Shown: positions 24,866 through 33,296 of the stretch, one piece after another | How positions within the stretch are numbered: position 1 is the first letter of the stretch | Layout of the letters: each line of letters opens with the position of its first letter | Assembly: GCF_002920615.1 (NCBI RefSeq) | Contig: NZ_PQSU01000002.1 | Span: 372,001-436,000 of the forward strand | Direction of reading: 5' to 3' | Source of the DNA: Streptomyces sp. Ru62 | GTDB lineage: Bacteria; Actinomycetota; Actinomycetes; Streptomycetales; Streptomycetaceae | Length of the DNA: 64,000 nt | The notes under the pieces: generated by a model | Seen by the model: only the letters and a program-made list of their open reading frames with translations | Databases searched by the model: none | Told to the model about the DNA's origin: nothing | Translations under genes and position numbers: made by a program

Positions 24866-25408
24866 ATGGGGACGGTCGACCGGAGGCTCCTCTGGAGGCT
24901 GTGGCTGATCACGATGTCCGACTTCGTGCCCTTGCTGGTCACTGTGGGCCTGAGCGACTTCCTGGGCGAGGGCCTGTCCCGGTCGTTCGCCGAGGACCTC
25001 GCCCTCATCCCGCTCGTCTGGGCCGCCCTCAGCCTGCTCGCCGCCCTCTACGTGTACGCGGCCCTGGTCCGCCGGGCGCGCGGCACCGGCATCCCGGTCA
25101 CCGTGGACGCCCTCCGGGCCACGCAGGAGCGGGCGTTCCCGGCGGGGGAGGCGGAGCGGCTGCGGGCGGGGATCGCCGCATCCCGGCGGGCGTACGACGT
25201 GACGGGCGAGACGGGGGCGTGGGACTTCCAGTGGCGTCCGTTCCGCAACCGGCACGCCGTCACCGGCTCCCTGACGGTGGACCGGTCGTCGGGTGAGGCC
25301 CGGGTCCTGCTGCGCGCGGACCAGGGACTGATGCGCATGCGGGGGCAGCGCATGGCGAGCGCGTTCGTGGCGCTGTGCCAGGTGACGAGAGCCGGGGAGA
25401 CCGGGTGA
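24866..25408 (+). CDS. Small two-helix membrane protein, unknown function
   Basis: This 180-residue protein has two hydrophobic segments (about 16-36, DFVPLLVTVGLSDFLG; and 44-66, LIPLVWAALSLLAALYVYAALV), then a soluble C-terminal domain with RAYDVTGETGAWDFQWRPFRNRHAVTGSLTVDRSSGEARV. The ATG at 24866 follows a G-rich SD. Its TGA overlaps the GTG of the next gene, so the two are co-translated. I do not recognise a family; the pair looks like a membrane protein with an extracytoplasmic lipoprotein partner. Confidence 0.7.
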   Translation: MGTVDRRLLWRLWLITMSDFVPLLVTVGLSDFLGEGLSRSFAEDLALIPLVWAALSLLAALYVYAALVRRARGTGIPVTVDALRATQERAFPAGEAERLRAGIAASRRAYDVTGETGAWDFQWRPFRNRHAVTGSLTVDRSSGEARVLLRADQGLMRMRGQRMASAFVALCQVTRAGETG

Positions 25409-26013
25409 GAAGCGGCCGGACGGCGGTGGCGGTCGTGCTGATGCTGGGAGCGGTGGCGTGCACGGCGCAGCAGCCGCGGCAGGTCCGGGCGGCGCCCTCG
25501 GCGAAGCCCGCGGCGCCGTCCTGCGGCTCCGGCGCCTTCCGCTGGGGTGCGGTACGGCAGGAGACGCGGCTGACCGGTGTCTCCCCGGTGGTGACGCTCG
25601 GCAAGGCCGACGGCTGGACCACGTTCCGGAACGTGCCCGTGCGCACGATCGCCGCCTCGATCCGGACGAACGGCGTGGAGCTGTCCCGGCGGCGGGCGAT
25701 GTCCTCGCTCGCGCGGCACCTGGGCTACGACACGGGCGACCTGATGGCTCCGGGGGAGGACACCGCCCACCATCCCCGGCACCACGACCGGATCGACTTC
25801 GACCTCGCCGGCCGCTTCGTCACCGCGGAGGCCGTGAAGGTGGTGGACGCGAGCTTCGCCGTGAGCTGCCCCGACGGCACGCACTACGGCAGCGTCACGA
25901 CCTGGCTCACCGGCACCCGGGGCGCGTCCCTGTCCTGCGGCACCGACCCCGGCGGGGAGGCGTGGGTCCGCGAGGCCTACCGGCTGGCCTGCGGCCCGCT
26001 CAGCCCTCGATGA
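25405..26013 (+). CDS. Putative secreted lipoprotein, unknown function
   Basis: Starting at GTG 25405, overlapping the previous stop by 4 bp, the 202-residue product has a signal peptide VRSGRTAVAVVLMLGAVAC with a lipobox-like VAC at Cys19, followed by an Ala/Pro/Gln linker. The mature domain contains three further cysteines (PSCGSG, VSCPDG, LSCGTD) and WTTFRNVPVRTIAASIRTNG, suggesting a small disulfide-bonded extracytoplasmic domain. No family was recognised. Its last 14 bp overlap the convergent Uma2 gene. Confidence 0.7.
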   Translation: MRSGRTAVAVVLMLGAVACTAQQPRQVRAAPSAKPAAPSCGSGAFRWGAVRQETRLTGVSPVVTLGKADGWTTFRNVPVRTIAASIRTNGVELSRRRAMSSLARHLGYDTGDLMAPGEDTAHHPRHHDRIDFDLAGRFVTAEAVKVVDASFAVSCPDGTHYGSVTTWLTGTRGASLSCGTDPGGEAWVREAYRLACGPLSPR

Positions 26014-26626
26014 AGGCGGCGGTGTCCAGGGTGGGGTACGGCGCCGGGAGGGGGAGCGGCTCGCCGAGGTCCACCTTGATGTCGGTGGCGTAGTACGCCT
26101 CGGCGGGGTCGTCACCGGGGAGGACGGGGTCCGTGTAGCAGTGGGCCGTTTGGGAGTGGCGGTCGATGAGGACGTAGACGGGGACGCCGGCGGCGGCGTA
26201 GGTACGGAGCTTGGGGCCGGTGTCGGTCCCGTGGTCGGTGGAGGTGACTTCGCCGACCAGGGCGAGCATGTCGATGGGGTACCAGCCGGGATGCGCGGCG
26301 AAGTGCGCCTCGTCCGTACTCGTCGGCTCTCGGCGCATGGCGTATACGTCGGGGATGATCAACGCAGTCGTGCCGTGGGCCCGGTCGGCGAACCGGAAGC
26401 CGTTGCCGATGCCGGCGTGAGGGACGGCTGCCGATCGGAGCTGGAAGCACAGTTTCAGAACCGTGTCGCCGTGCCCGTCACCGGGCGGCGCCAGCGGTAG
26501 GAAGGCCCGGCCTTCGATGAACTCGGCGCGTACGGGCATGGGAGAGACCGCCTCGTACGCTGCCAGGAGCTGGACGGGCTCCATGCGGGCCATGAGGTCC
26601 GGCTCCCCGGGGCGGTCGGTGTTCAT
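26000..26626 (-). CDS. Uma2-family (DUF820) putative endonuclease
   Basis: This roughly 208-residue protein starts at ATG 26626 (MNTDRPGEPDL); an in-frame start at 26656 would add 10 residues. It has the restriction-endonuclease-like Uma2 core: EFIEGRAFL, IIPDVYAMRRE with the catalytic-type Asp, MLALVGEVTSTDHGTDTGPKLRTYAAAGVPVYVLIDRHSQTAHCYT carrying the E...K pair. Uma2 proteins are numerous in cyanobacteria and Streptomyces and their biological role is unproven. It stands alone, convergent with the lipoprotein gene. Confidence 0.88.
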   Translation of the reverse strand: MNTDRPGEPDLMARMEPVQLLAAYEAVSPMPVRAEFIEGRAFLPLAPPGDGHGDTVLKLCFQLRSAAVPHAGIGNGFRFADRAHGTTALIIPDVYAMRREPTSTDEAHFAAHPGWYPIDMLALVGEVTSTDHGTDTGPKLRTYAAAGVPVYVLIDRHSQTAHCYTDPVLPGDDPAEAYYATDIKVDLGEPLPLPAPYPTLDTAAFIEG

Positions 26627-26710
26627 GGCACAGAACGATGGGGCACCCCCGCGCACCGTGCGCCGGAATGCCCCGCCCGTTCACTCGAACGTGTGTGCCG
26701 AACCGTTCCG

Positions 26711-27823
26711 CTACTTCCCCGGGGGTGCCGACCGCTGCGGGGCTATCGGGGTGGCCGCCGCCGACTGCGGGGAGTCCGCGTTGGCGTACACGGACGGCGC
26801 CGCGACCGTGGCCGTCGGGTCGGGGGCGTCCTCCTGGTCCTCGACGGCCGTCGCACCGCCCACGATGCGGATGCTCGCCGCGTCGAACGCCCGCTTGATC
26901 CGCCAGCGCAGCTCCCGCTCCACCGTGACCGACTTGCCCGGCATCGTCCTGGCCGAGACCCGGACCACCATGGAGTCGATCAGCACCGAGTCCAGTCCGA
27001 GCACCTCGATCGGGCTCCACAGCAGCTCGTTCCAGGGCTCCTCCTTGCCCATCTTCTCGGCGACCTCGTCCAGCGTGGCCTTCACCCGGTCCAGGTCCTC
27101 GCTCGCCCGCACGGTCACGTCGACCCCGGCCGTCGCCCAGCCCTGGGACAGGTTGCCGATCCGCTTGACCTCGCCGTTGCGGACGTACCAGATCTCCCCG
27201 TTGTCGCCGCGCAGCTTGGTCACGCGCAGCCCGACCTCGATCACCTCGCCGGTCGCCACACCCGCGTCGATCACGTCCCCGACGCCGTACTGGTCCTCCA
27301 GGATCATGAACACGCCGGACAGGAAGTCCGTGACCAGGTTGCGCGCGCCGAAACCGATCGCCACGCCCGCGACACCGGCCGACGCCAGCAGCGGCGCCAG
27401 GTTGATCTTGAAGGTGCCCAGCACCATCAGCGCGGCCGTGCCGAGGATCAGGAAGCTCGCCACCGACCGCAGCACCGAACCGATCGCCGCCGCCCGCTGC
27501 CGCCGCCGCTCGGCGTTGACCAGCAGCCCGCCCAGCGCACTGCCGTCCACGGCCTGCACGGTGCGGTTCATCCGCTCGATCAGCTTGGTGATCGCCCGCC
27601 GCACCACCGCCCGCAGTGCCACCGCCACGACCAGGATCAGCAGGATCTGCAGACCCATCGCGAGCCAGGTCGACCAGTTCTGCTCGACCCAGCTCGCCGC
27701 GTTCGTCGCGCTCTCCTGGGCGTCCTGGAGCGTCGGCACGGCCGGGGCCGTCGATCCCGACGGCGACGGCGAAGGATACGGCGATGCGCCGGCGGCCAGG
27801 ACGGCGGCGGGCAGGGACGACAC
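26711..27823 (-). CDS. MscS-family mechanosensitive channel
   Basis: This 370-residue membrane protein has helices at about 48-70 (GLQILLILVVAVALRAVV) and 118-140, then the Gly/Ala-rich pore helix LLASAGVAGVAIGFGARNLVTDFLSGVFMILEDQYGVGDVI and the beta domain GEVIEVGLRVTKLRGDNGEIWYVRNGEV. This is the MscS core. Channels of this family open under membrane tension to release solutes during osmotic downshock. The N-terminus is a secreted-like Pro/Ser stretch. It is divergent from the HNH gene across 318 bp. Confidence 0.93.
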   Translation of the reverse strand: MSSLPAAVLAAGASPYPSPSPSGSTAPAVPTLQDAQESATNAASWVEQNWSTWLAMGLQILLILVVAVALRAVVRRAITKLIERMNRTVQAVDGSALGGLLVNAERRRQRAAAIGSVLRSVASFLILGTAALMVLGTFKINLAPLLASAGVAGVAIGFGARNLVTDFLSGVFMILEDQYGVGDVIDAGVATGEVIEVGLRVTKLRGDNGEIWYVRNGEVKRIGNLSQGWATAGVDVTVRASEDLDRVKATLDEVAEKMGKEEPWNELLWSPIEVLGLDSVLIDSMVVRVSARTMPGKSVTVERELRWRIKRAFDAASIRIVGGATAVEDQEDAPDPTATVAAPSVYANADSPQSAAATPIAPQRSAPPGK

Positions 27824-27915
27824 GGCAGGTACCTCCCAGGTGCTGCGCGGTCCGTACCGGCGGGGCGGTCAAGGTCACGAAAAGGTCACCGGACGGACAG
27901 GACCACCACACTAAC

Positions 27916-27934
27916 GGGGCATTGTGAATGCCCC
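27916..27934. promoter_or_regulatory. Palindrome in the MscS/HNH divergent intergenic region
   Basis: GGGGCATTGTGAATGCCCC is a perfect inverted repeat (8-bp arms, 3-nt centre). The 318-bp region 27824-28141 otherwise holds only the two 5' flanks. The palindrome could be an operator or a hairpin; nothing decides between them. Confidence 0.4.
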
Positions 27935-28141
27935 GGGCCGATCCGCACAGGAGGCGTGCAGGAGAGACGCGACTCACGCGGGCTTGAACAGGCCATGATC
28001 CGGGGGATGAATCAGGGTGTGGTCGAAAACACTCCCAGCCCGTTACCGGGACATGGTGGCGCGTCCACCAGGCATGAGGAGAGACTGACTGCAGATCGTC
28101 CCGGCGCGAGCCACGCGCCGCCGACGCCCAAGGAGGCACCC

Positions 28142-28678
28142 GTGCCGCATGTCCTGGTCCTCAACGCGTCGTACGAGCCGCTCGGCGTCGTACCGCTCCG
28201 CCGCGCGCTCGTCCTCGTCCTGGAGAACAAGGCAGTCTCCCTGGAGGAGTCCGGCGCCTATATGCACAGCGCAACCGTCACCCTCCCCGCGCCCAGCGTG
28301 GTCCGGCTCAAGCGATTCGTCCGGGTCCCCTATCGGGGGCCTGTTCCTCTGACCCGCCGTGCGCTGTTCGCGCGCGACGGGGGCCGGTGCATGTACTGCG
28401 GTGGCGTCGCAACCAGCGTCGACCACGTCATCCCGCGCAGTCGCGGGGGCAAGCACGTCTGGGACAACGTGGTGGCGTCCTGCCGCCGCTGCAACCACGT
28501 CAAGGCCGACCGTCACCTCGTGGAACTGGGCTGGCGGCTGCGGCACAAACCCGCCCCGCCGACGGGGCTGGCCTGGCGGATCATCGGCACGGGGCATCGT
28601 GACCCGCGCTGGTTGCCGTACTTGCAGCCGTACGGCGCGGACGACGCCCTGGCCCGGATCGACGGCATCTCTGCCTAG
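28142..28678 (+). CDS. HNH endonuclease
   Basis: Starting at GTG 28142 with AGGAGG 5 nt upstream, the 178-residue protein begins PHVLVLNASYEPLGVVPLRRALVL. It carries a zinc-stapled HNH motif: CMYC, SVDHVIPRSRGG with the catalytic His, WDNVVASC and CRRCN. The family cleaves DNA non-specifically or at nicks and is very widely conserved as a single core gene in Streptomyces, so a housekeeping rather than mobile role is likely. An ATG at 28008 in frame would add a Pro-rich extension but has no better SD. Confidence 0.92.
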   Translation: MPHVLVLNASYEPLGVVPLRRALVLVLENKAVSLEESGAYMHSATVTLPAPSVVRLKRFVRVPYRGPVPLTRRALFARDGGRCMYCGGVATSVDHVIPRSRGGKHVWDNVVASCRRCNHVKADRHLVELGWRLRHKPAPPTGLAWRIIGTGHRDPRWLPYLQPYGADDALARIDGISA

Positions 28679-28783
28679 TCGGTCCGGGCCGATGTGGCTG
28701 CGCCCACAAGAAGTCCGCCTACCAGGCCTGTAAGAAGGGGTGGCGGTGGTCCGTCGGCGGCCGCGGGCGCGTGGGACGCCTTC

Positions 28784-28806
28784 GCGCGGTTCCCCGCGCC
28801 CCTTCA
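28784..28806. repeat. Copy of a common Streptomyces intergenic repeat
   Basis: The GCGCGGTTCCCCGCGCCCCTT block resembles the short palindromic GTTCCCCGCGCCCCT element scattered between Streptomyces genes. It lies in the 164-bp gap between the HNH gene and the ABC permease, where nothing else was seen. Confidence 0.4.
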
Positions 28807-28842
28807 GGCCGGCTCCGCAGCCCGGAGTTCAGTGCCCGGAGT

Positions 28843-29445
28843 TCAGACCCGCGGCCCCTCCGGGCGGGCACCGCGCGCCGCGTACAGGGCCGCGCCCACC
28901 GCGAACGCGGCCAGGGCCACCGCCCAGGCACCCGGCGCGGCGCCCGGCTGCATCGGCCATGCCCACACCGTGGCCGCCCGGCCACGGGCGGCGGACGAGC
29001 CCAGGTAGACGGCGGACACGTAGGCGAACGCGGGGAGCCAGCTCAGGCGGGCGCCCAGGAGGACGGCCGCGGTCGCGGTGACACCCGTGCAGCCCAGGGT
29101 GTTGCGGACGACGGCGGGCGGGCCGAAGTTCTCCGCGTGGCCGAGCACCGCCGGGAAGACCAGCAGGGCCGCCAGCACGGTCAGGGCCGTCAGCTGGGCC
29201 AGCCGGCGCGGCCACCAGGGGCGCACGGCCGTGCGGTCCAGCTCGTCCGAGGCGCTGTACAGACTCGCTCCGATCACCGCCGACGCCAGCAGCGGCGCCA
29301 GCGCGACGATCGGCACCCGGCGGTCGGGATCGAGGTAGGCGTCCAGCCGGCCGGCCGCCCACAGGGCGAAGGCGCCGGTGCCGACGAGCGCGGCCAGCGT
29401 GGCGGGGAGCGCCCGGGAACGGGCGTACAACAGGAGTCCGGTCAT
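28843..29445 (-). CDS. ABC transporter membrane protein (small permease subunit)
   Basis: This 200-residue protein has about five or six helices starting at MTGLLLYARSRALPATLAALVGTGAFALW. The ATG at 29445 has GGAGGCG upstream, so the longer in-frame start is rejected. It is the third gene of the ABC operon, 31 bp after the larger membrane subunit. Such paired membrane proteins with one ATPase are typical ABC-2-like exporters, but this sequence has no conserved substrate motif. Confidence 0.8.
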   Translation of the reverse strand: MTGLLLYARSRALPATLAALVGTGAFALWAAGRLDAYLDPDRRVPIVALAPLLASAVIGASLYSASDELDRTAVRPWWPRRLAQLTALTVLAALLVFPAVLGHAENFGPPAVVRNTLGCTGVTATAAVLLGARLSWLPAFAYVSAVYLGSSAARGRAATVWAWPMQPGAAPGAWAVALAAFAVGAALYAARGARPEGPRV

Positions 29446-29476
29446 GGGGTGGGCGCCTCCTTCGAGTCGAGTCCGG

Positions 29477-30820
29477 TCACAGGGCCGGCACCCCCTTGGC
29501 GTCGCAGTCGGCGCGGGCCGCGAAGTAGGCCGACAGCCACTCCTGGCGCGTCCGCTCGTCCATGCCGGCCAGCCGCGCCCGGGCGGCCCGGCGCTCGCGC
29601 AGGTCGGCGCGCTGGGCCGTGTCACCCCGGGCGTCGTCCTCGTCGATCGCCTTCCGCGTCGAGGTCGGCGCGAGGTAGTACTCCACCGCGTCGTCCGCCC
29701 TGCGCACCCGGGCCGTCCAGGTCCCCTCGGGACAGTCGTAGCCCTCCAGCGCGGCGACGGCCTCCCAGGCGAACTGCTCCGGATCGGTCAGCCGCCCCCG
29801 TACGGCCGACCAGCCCAACGGGGTGATGCCCGGCAGCACGGCCTCGCCGGCGCGCGGGGCGCCGCCGTGGTCCGCCCACCGCACCGGCAGGTTCCGTACG
29901 CTGTCCAGCTTGTCCGTGACCCCCGACAGCGCGTCCCTGACCTGGGGGAGCATCCCGGCGTACCGGGCGTTGACGCACACCGCCGGGGTGACCGAGGTGT
30001 CGCAGACCTGACGGCGGGCGATCGGGTCGGCGTGCCACAGGCCGTTCCCGGTCTGCGCGAGCAGCGTGCCCGCAACCAGCGCGGCGGCCAGCGGCAGCAC
30101 GGCCGTCACCCGGCGCCGCGCCGCGTACGCCAGTGCGGCGGCGACCGCCAGTCCGCCCGTCCACACCGCCATGGCCCACGGCTGCCACCACACGGGCAGT
30201 CCGCCGGCGAAGGGCGGGACGGTGGGACTCAGGACCCGGCCGGGGGCCGAGAGGTCGGTCGTCACCATCCCGAGGCACACATAGCCGGCCATCGCGAGCA
30301 GCGGTGCCGCGAGCCGTGTCGGCACCGCCCGGCCCACCACGTGCCCGGTCAGCGCGCCCGCCGCCAGGGCGACCGTGTCCCCGGGCACCAGCGTCAGGTG
30401 GGCATGGTCACCCTGGGCGTAGGGCCAGGTGGCGAGCTGGGCCAGGGCCACGGTCAGCAGGTAGCCCACGGCCACCCAGACCGTCACCGGCAGTGCCGCG
30501 GCCAGCAGACGGGCCAGCGGCGGCCGTACGGTCGTCCCCCACAGCTCCTCGGTACGGCGCCGGCGCTCCCGGCCGCCCTGCCAGCAGCCCGCCGCCGCGG
30601 CCAGCGGAAGGGCGATCAGCATCGCCGAGTGCACCTGGCCGGCGGTCTCCGACCACCCGCCCTGCCACTGGTCCGCCTTCGCCCACAGCGTCACGCCGAC
30701 CGTCAGCAGTACGGCGGCCCCGGCCCACGGGGCGAAACCCCGCACCCACTCGGCGCGCAGCGGGTGCGCCGCACGCGGGGCCGCCGCCGGCTCGGTGACC
30801 TGCTCGGTGACGAGGGTCAT
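29477..30820 (-). CDS. ABC transporter membrane protein (large permease subunit)
   Basis: This 447-residue protein has about six helices in the N-terminal 260 residues (FAPWAGAAVLLTVGVTLWA, AMLIALPLAAAAGCW, LLAAALPVTVWVAVGYLLTVAL and so on). An approximately 180-residue extracytoplasmic C-terminal domain with three cysteines (VCDTS, VCVNARY, YDCPEGTW) follows. The start overlaps the ATPase gene by 4 bp. The external domain suggests an envelope-facing substrate or sensor role. Confidence 0.82.
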   Translation of the reverse strand: MTLVTEQVTEPAAAPRAAHPLRAEWVRGFAPWAGAAVLLTVGVTLWAKADQWQGGWSETAGQVHSAMLIALPLAAAAGCWQGGRERRRRTEELWGTTVRPPLARLLAAALPVTVWVAVGYLLTVALAQLATWPYAQGDHAHLTLVPGDTVALAAGALTGHVVGRAVPTRLAAPLLAMAGYVCLGMVTTDLSAPGRVLSPTVPPFAGGLPVWWQPWAMAVWTGGLAVAAALAYAARRRVTAVLPLAAALVAGTLLAQTGNGLWHADPIARRQVCDTSVTPAVCVNARYAGMLPQVRDALSGVTDKLDSVRNLPVRWADHGGAPRAGEAVLPGITPLGWSAVRGRLTDPEQFAWEAVAALEGYDCPEGTWTARVRRADDAVEYYLAPTSTRKAIDEDDARGDTAQRADLRERRAARARLAGMDERTRQEWLSAYFAARADCDAKGVPAL

Positions 30821-31590
30821 CGCACCGCCTCCCGCGCAGCCGGCGCGCGGTGCGCCCGCAGCGCCGCCGTGTACCCGCGTTCGATCGGGTGGTCGCCGGG
30901 CCCGTCCGACGCCTCGCCGAGCCGGGTGAGCGCCTCGGGCGTGCCCTGGTACGCGATCCGGCCCGCGTCCAGCAGGGTGACCTCGGTGCAGGCGGCGGCC
31001 ACGTCCTCCACCAGGTGGGTGGAGACCACCACCGTCGCCGAGACGCCCAGCTCGCGCAGCAACTCGCGGAACTCCACCCGCTGCTCCGGGTCCAGACCGG
31101 CGGTCGGCTCGTCCAGCAGCAGCACGGCGGGGTCGTTGACGACGGCCTGCGCGATGCCGACCCGGCGGACCATGCCGCCGGACAGCGTCCGGACCTTGGC
31201 GTCGATACGGTCCGTGAGGCCGACCCGGGCCACCGCCCGCTCCACGGCCGCCGGCACGTCCGCCGCCGGCATCTCCTTCAGCCAGGCCACGTACGCCACG
31301 AACTCCCGCACGGTGAAGCCCGGGTAGTAGCCGAACTCCTGCGGCAGATAGCCCAGCCGGCGCCGCACTCCGGCCAGCCCGCGGTGACCGGCGGTGTCCT
31401 CCCCGAGCAGCTCCACGCGGCCGGCGTCCGGCCGCGCCACCGTGGCCAGCACCCGGATCAGCGAGGTCTTCCCGGCCCCGTTCGGCCCCAGCAGCCCGTG
31501 CACACCGGTGCCCAGCACCAGGTCGAGCGAATCGAGGGCAAGCGTCTTGCGGTGCCGGACCCGCAGGCCGGTCACACGTATGGAACTCAT
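30817..31590 (-). CDS. ABC transporter ATP-binding protein
   Basis: This 257-residue ABC ATPase has Walker A GPNGAGKT, Q-loop YLPQEFGYY, signature TLSGGMVRRVGIAQ, Walker B VLLLDEPTAGLD and H-loop STHLVED. The ATG at 31590 is preceded by GGAGAG; an upstream ATG at 31611 is less well placed. It energises the two membrane subunits that follow. Position downstream of a sigma/anti-sigma pair suggests ECF-controlled export. Confidence 0.93.
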   Translation of the reverse strand: MSSIRVTGLRVRHRKTLALDSLDLVLGTGVHGLLGPNGAGKTSLIRVLATVARPDAGRVELLGEDTAGHRGLAGVRRRLGYLPQEFGYYPGFTVREFVAYVAWLKEMPAADVPAAVERAVARVGLTDRIDAKVRTLSGGMVRRVGIAQAVVNDPAVLLLDEPTAGLDPEQRVEFRELLRELGVSATVVVSTHLVEDVAAACTEVTLLDAGRIAYQGTPEALTRLGEASDGPGDHPIERGYTAALRAHRAPAAREAVR

Positions 31591-31810
31591 CGTCTCTCCA
31601 GGGGAGGGCACGAGGACCCGTCGGCGGGTCCCGGTGCCCGGTCGGGGCCGCGCGTGAGCGGCGGTTTCAGGGGCGTGGTGGGTGGTTGTGGTTGCGGAGG
31701 GTGTGGGCGTGGTCGCGCGGGCTGGGGGCGGTCAGGGATCCGGGGTGTTGGGGGTGACTGCGCGGGCGGCCAGGGTCGTCAGAGGTCCCAGGGGTGGTGG
31801 GTGGTCGCGC

Positions 31811-32060
31811 GCGGGCCATAGCCACCGGTGGGTCCGGGGTGTGGTCGGCAGCGACGGGGGTGGGCAGCCGGGCAGTGGGAGAGCTGCTGGGTCGCCGCGC
31901 CGCCCGGCGCGACGGCCATCAGCGCCCGCCCGGCGTGACGGCCATCGGCGCCCGCACGGCGGACAGCCGGCCGCCGCACGTGCGCGGGCCGTGACCACCG
32001 GTGGCCCGGGACGGACCACCGGCAGCCCAGGGACGTGGCCGGCAGCGACCGGGGTGGCAG
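31811..32060 (-). pseudogene. Decayed partial duplicate of the anti-sigma gene 3' end
   Basis: The 545-bp stretch 31591-32135 has no gene. Within it, 31877-31918 repeats 32246-32300 of the anti-sigma gene almost exactly apart from a 12-bp deletion. The minus-strand translation AVAPGGAATQQLSHC mirrors VAVAPGGAATLRLAEQLSRC of the intact protein. The CCCGGCG-GACGGCCATC unit is then repeated again at about 31921-31945. A second copy of the flanking GCGGGCC...CCACCGGTGG block lies 173 bp further on (31984). This is a degenerating tandem duplication, not a live gene. Confidence 0.6.
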
Positions 32061-32135
32061 TCCCTGGTCAGCTTCGTCAGCCTGGTCAGCTGGGCTGCGT
32101 TGCGGGGCTCGCCAGGGGGAGCGGTGCGGAGGCCG

Positions 32136-33296
32136 TCACGGGCGCAACGGTCGGTCGTACGCCGGACGCCGCGCTGTCAGCAGGGTCGCGCTCAGGACGG
32201 CCGCCGCCGCCCACGCGCTCTGCGCGGCGACGCCGTCCAGACAGCGGGAGAGCTGCTCGGCCAGCCGCAGGGTCGCCGCGCCGCCCGGTGCGACGGCCAC
32301 CGGTGCCAGGACGGCGCACAGCCAGCCGCCGCCCGTCACCCCGGCCGCCGCCCGGCACCCGATCAAGGAGGCCAGGGCCAGCGAGGCCAGCGCCAGCGCC
32401 AGCCCGGGCAGCAGCCAGGCCGCCGCGGCCGGGGCGCCGGAGGCGGGCAGCAGCAGCCCGGTGAGGGTCAGCAGCGGCAGGCTCACCGCGAGCACGGCGA
32501 CCGTACGGGTGAGCGCCAGCCGCAGCCCGCCGCCCGGTGTGGCCGCGGTGACCTCGTGCAAGGGGTCCGCGTGCGGGCCGTAGGACAGGGCGACCCCGGC
32601 GACGGGCACCACGGGAGCGATGGCCAGCAGCAGCGCGCGTGCCCCCGGGAACCCGGCCCCGTACGACAGGGCCGGCGCGGCCAGGGCCACGCCCAGTACG
32701 GCCGGCAGCCAGGCCCCGCGCACGGCGGGCCCGGCGGCCCACAGCAGCCGGGCGAGCCGCGACACCACGGGCCGCCCGCCGCCCCCGCCGACCGACGGCC
32801 GCGCGGGTACGGCCGTCCCCGGTCCGGGCGCCGTCGCCGCTCGTGCCGTCTCCAGCCCGGAGGCGCGGCCGGTCGCCGGTTCCGTCGCGACGACCGCCTC
32901 CGGCGTGGGCGTCATCGCGGCCGGGCCGAGGGCGGGTTCCTCCGGTGCGGGCGCCATCGCCGCTCGTGCCGACTCCAGCCCGGAGGCGCGGCCGGTCGCC
33001 GGTTCCGCCGCGACGACCGCCCCCGGCGCCGGCTGAAGCGCCGCCGCCCCGCCGGGGAGCATTCCCTTCGCCCCGACCGCCCCCGGCGCCGACTCCAGCA
33101 CCGCCGCCCGTACCGCCGCCAGCACCGGTCCCGCCGCCGTGCCGGCCACCGCGGCCGACACCCGGGACGCGCACCTTGCGCAGTCCTCCACGTGTTTCTC
33201 CAGGGACCAGGCGTCCGGGTCCGGCAGGGAACCCTCGGCGAAGCGGGTCACCTGGTCGTCGGGGACGTGCCACGGGTGGCTGTCGCGGGGGGTCAT
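32136..33296 (-). CDS. Membrane anti-sigma factor with ZAS zinc finger
   Basis: This 386-residue protein has the N-terminal ZAS-type motif H35-x3-C39-x2-C42 (HVEDCARC), which binds zinc and the cognate sigma factor. An Ala/Pro/Glu-rich linker (about 50-180) holds an internal 41-residue repeat (EPATGRASGLE-ARAA twice). About six membrane helices follow (for example AWLPAVLGVALAAPALSYGAG, ALLLAIAPVVPVAGVAL). It overlaps the sigma gene by 4 bp (ATGA), so the pair is made together. It should hold the sigma factor at the membrane until an envelope signal arrives. Confidence 0.88.
   Translation of the reverse strand: MTPRDSHPWHVPDDQVTRFAEGSLPDPDAWSLEKHVEDCARCASRVSAAVAGTAAGPVLAAVRAAVLESAPGAVGAKGMLPGGAAALQPAPGAVVAAEPATGRASGLESARAAMAPAPEEPALGPAAMTPTPEAVVATEPATGRASGLETARAATAPGPGTAVPARPSVGGGGGRPVVSRLARLLWAAGPAVRGAWLPAVLGVALAAPALSYGAGFPGARALLLAIAPVVPVAGVALSYGPHADPLHEVTAATPGGGLRLALTRTVAVLAVSLPLLTLTGLLLPASGAPAAAAWLLPGLALALASLALASLIGCRAAAGVTGGGWLCAVLAPVAVAPGGAATLRLAEQLSRCLDGVAAQSAWAAAAVLSATLLTARRPAYDRPLRP
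32827..33032 (-). repeat. 123-bp-spaced internal repeat in the anti-sigma linker
   Basis: About 83 bp at 32827-32909 recur at 32950-33032 with a handful of differences, an offset of exactly 41 codons. The duplication lengthens the cytoplasmic linker between zinc finger and membrane domain without changing frame. Confidence 0.8.

Noticed and set aside
24772..25008. 78-codon minus ORF over the start of the membrane-protein gene
   Set aside because: No SD, antisense to a gene with a clear two-helix product.
28690..28745. Plus-strand stretch reading CGCAHKKSAYQACKKG as a possible small peptide
   Set aside because: No start codon and no SD in that frame; the frame runs on into a repeat element.
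31732..32019. Small minus ORFs in the anti-sigma/ABC gap as new genes
   Set aside because: Their sequence is explained as decayed copies of the anti-sigma C-terminus and they lack SDs.
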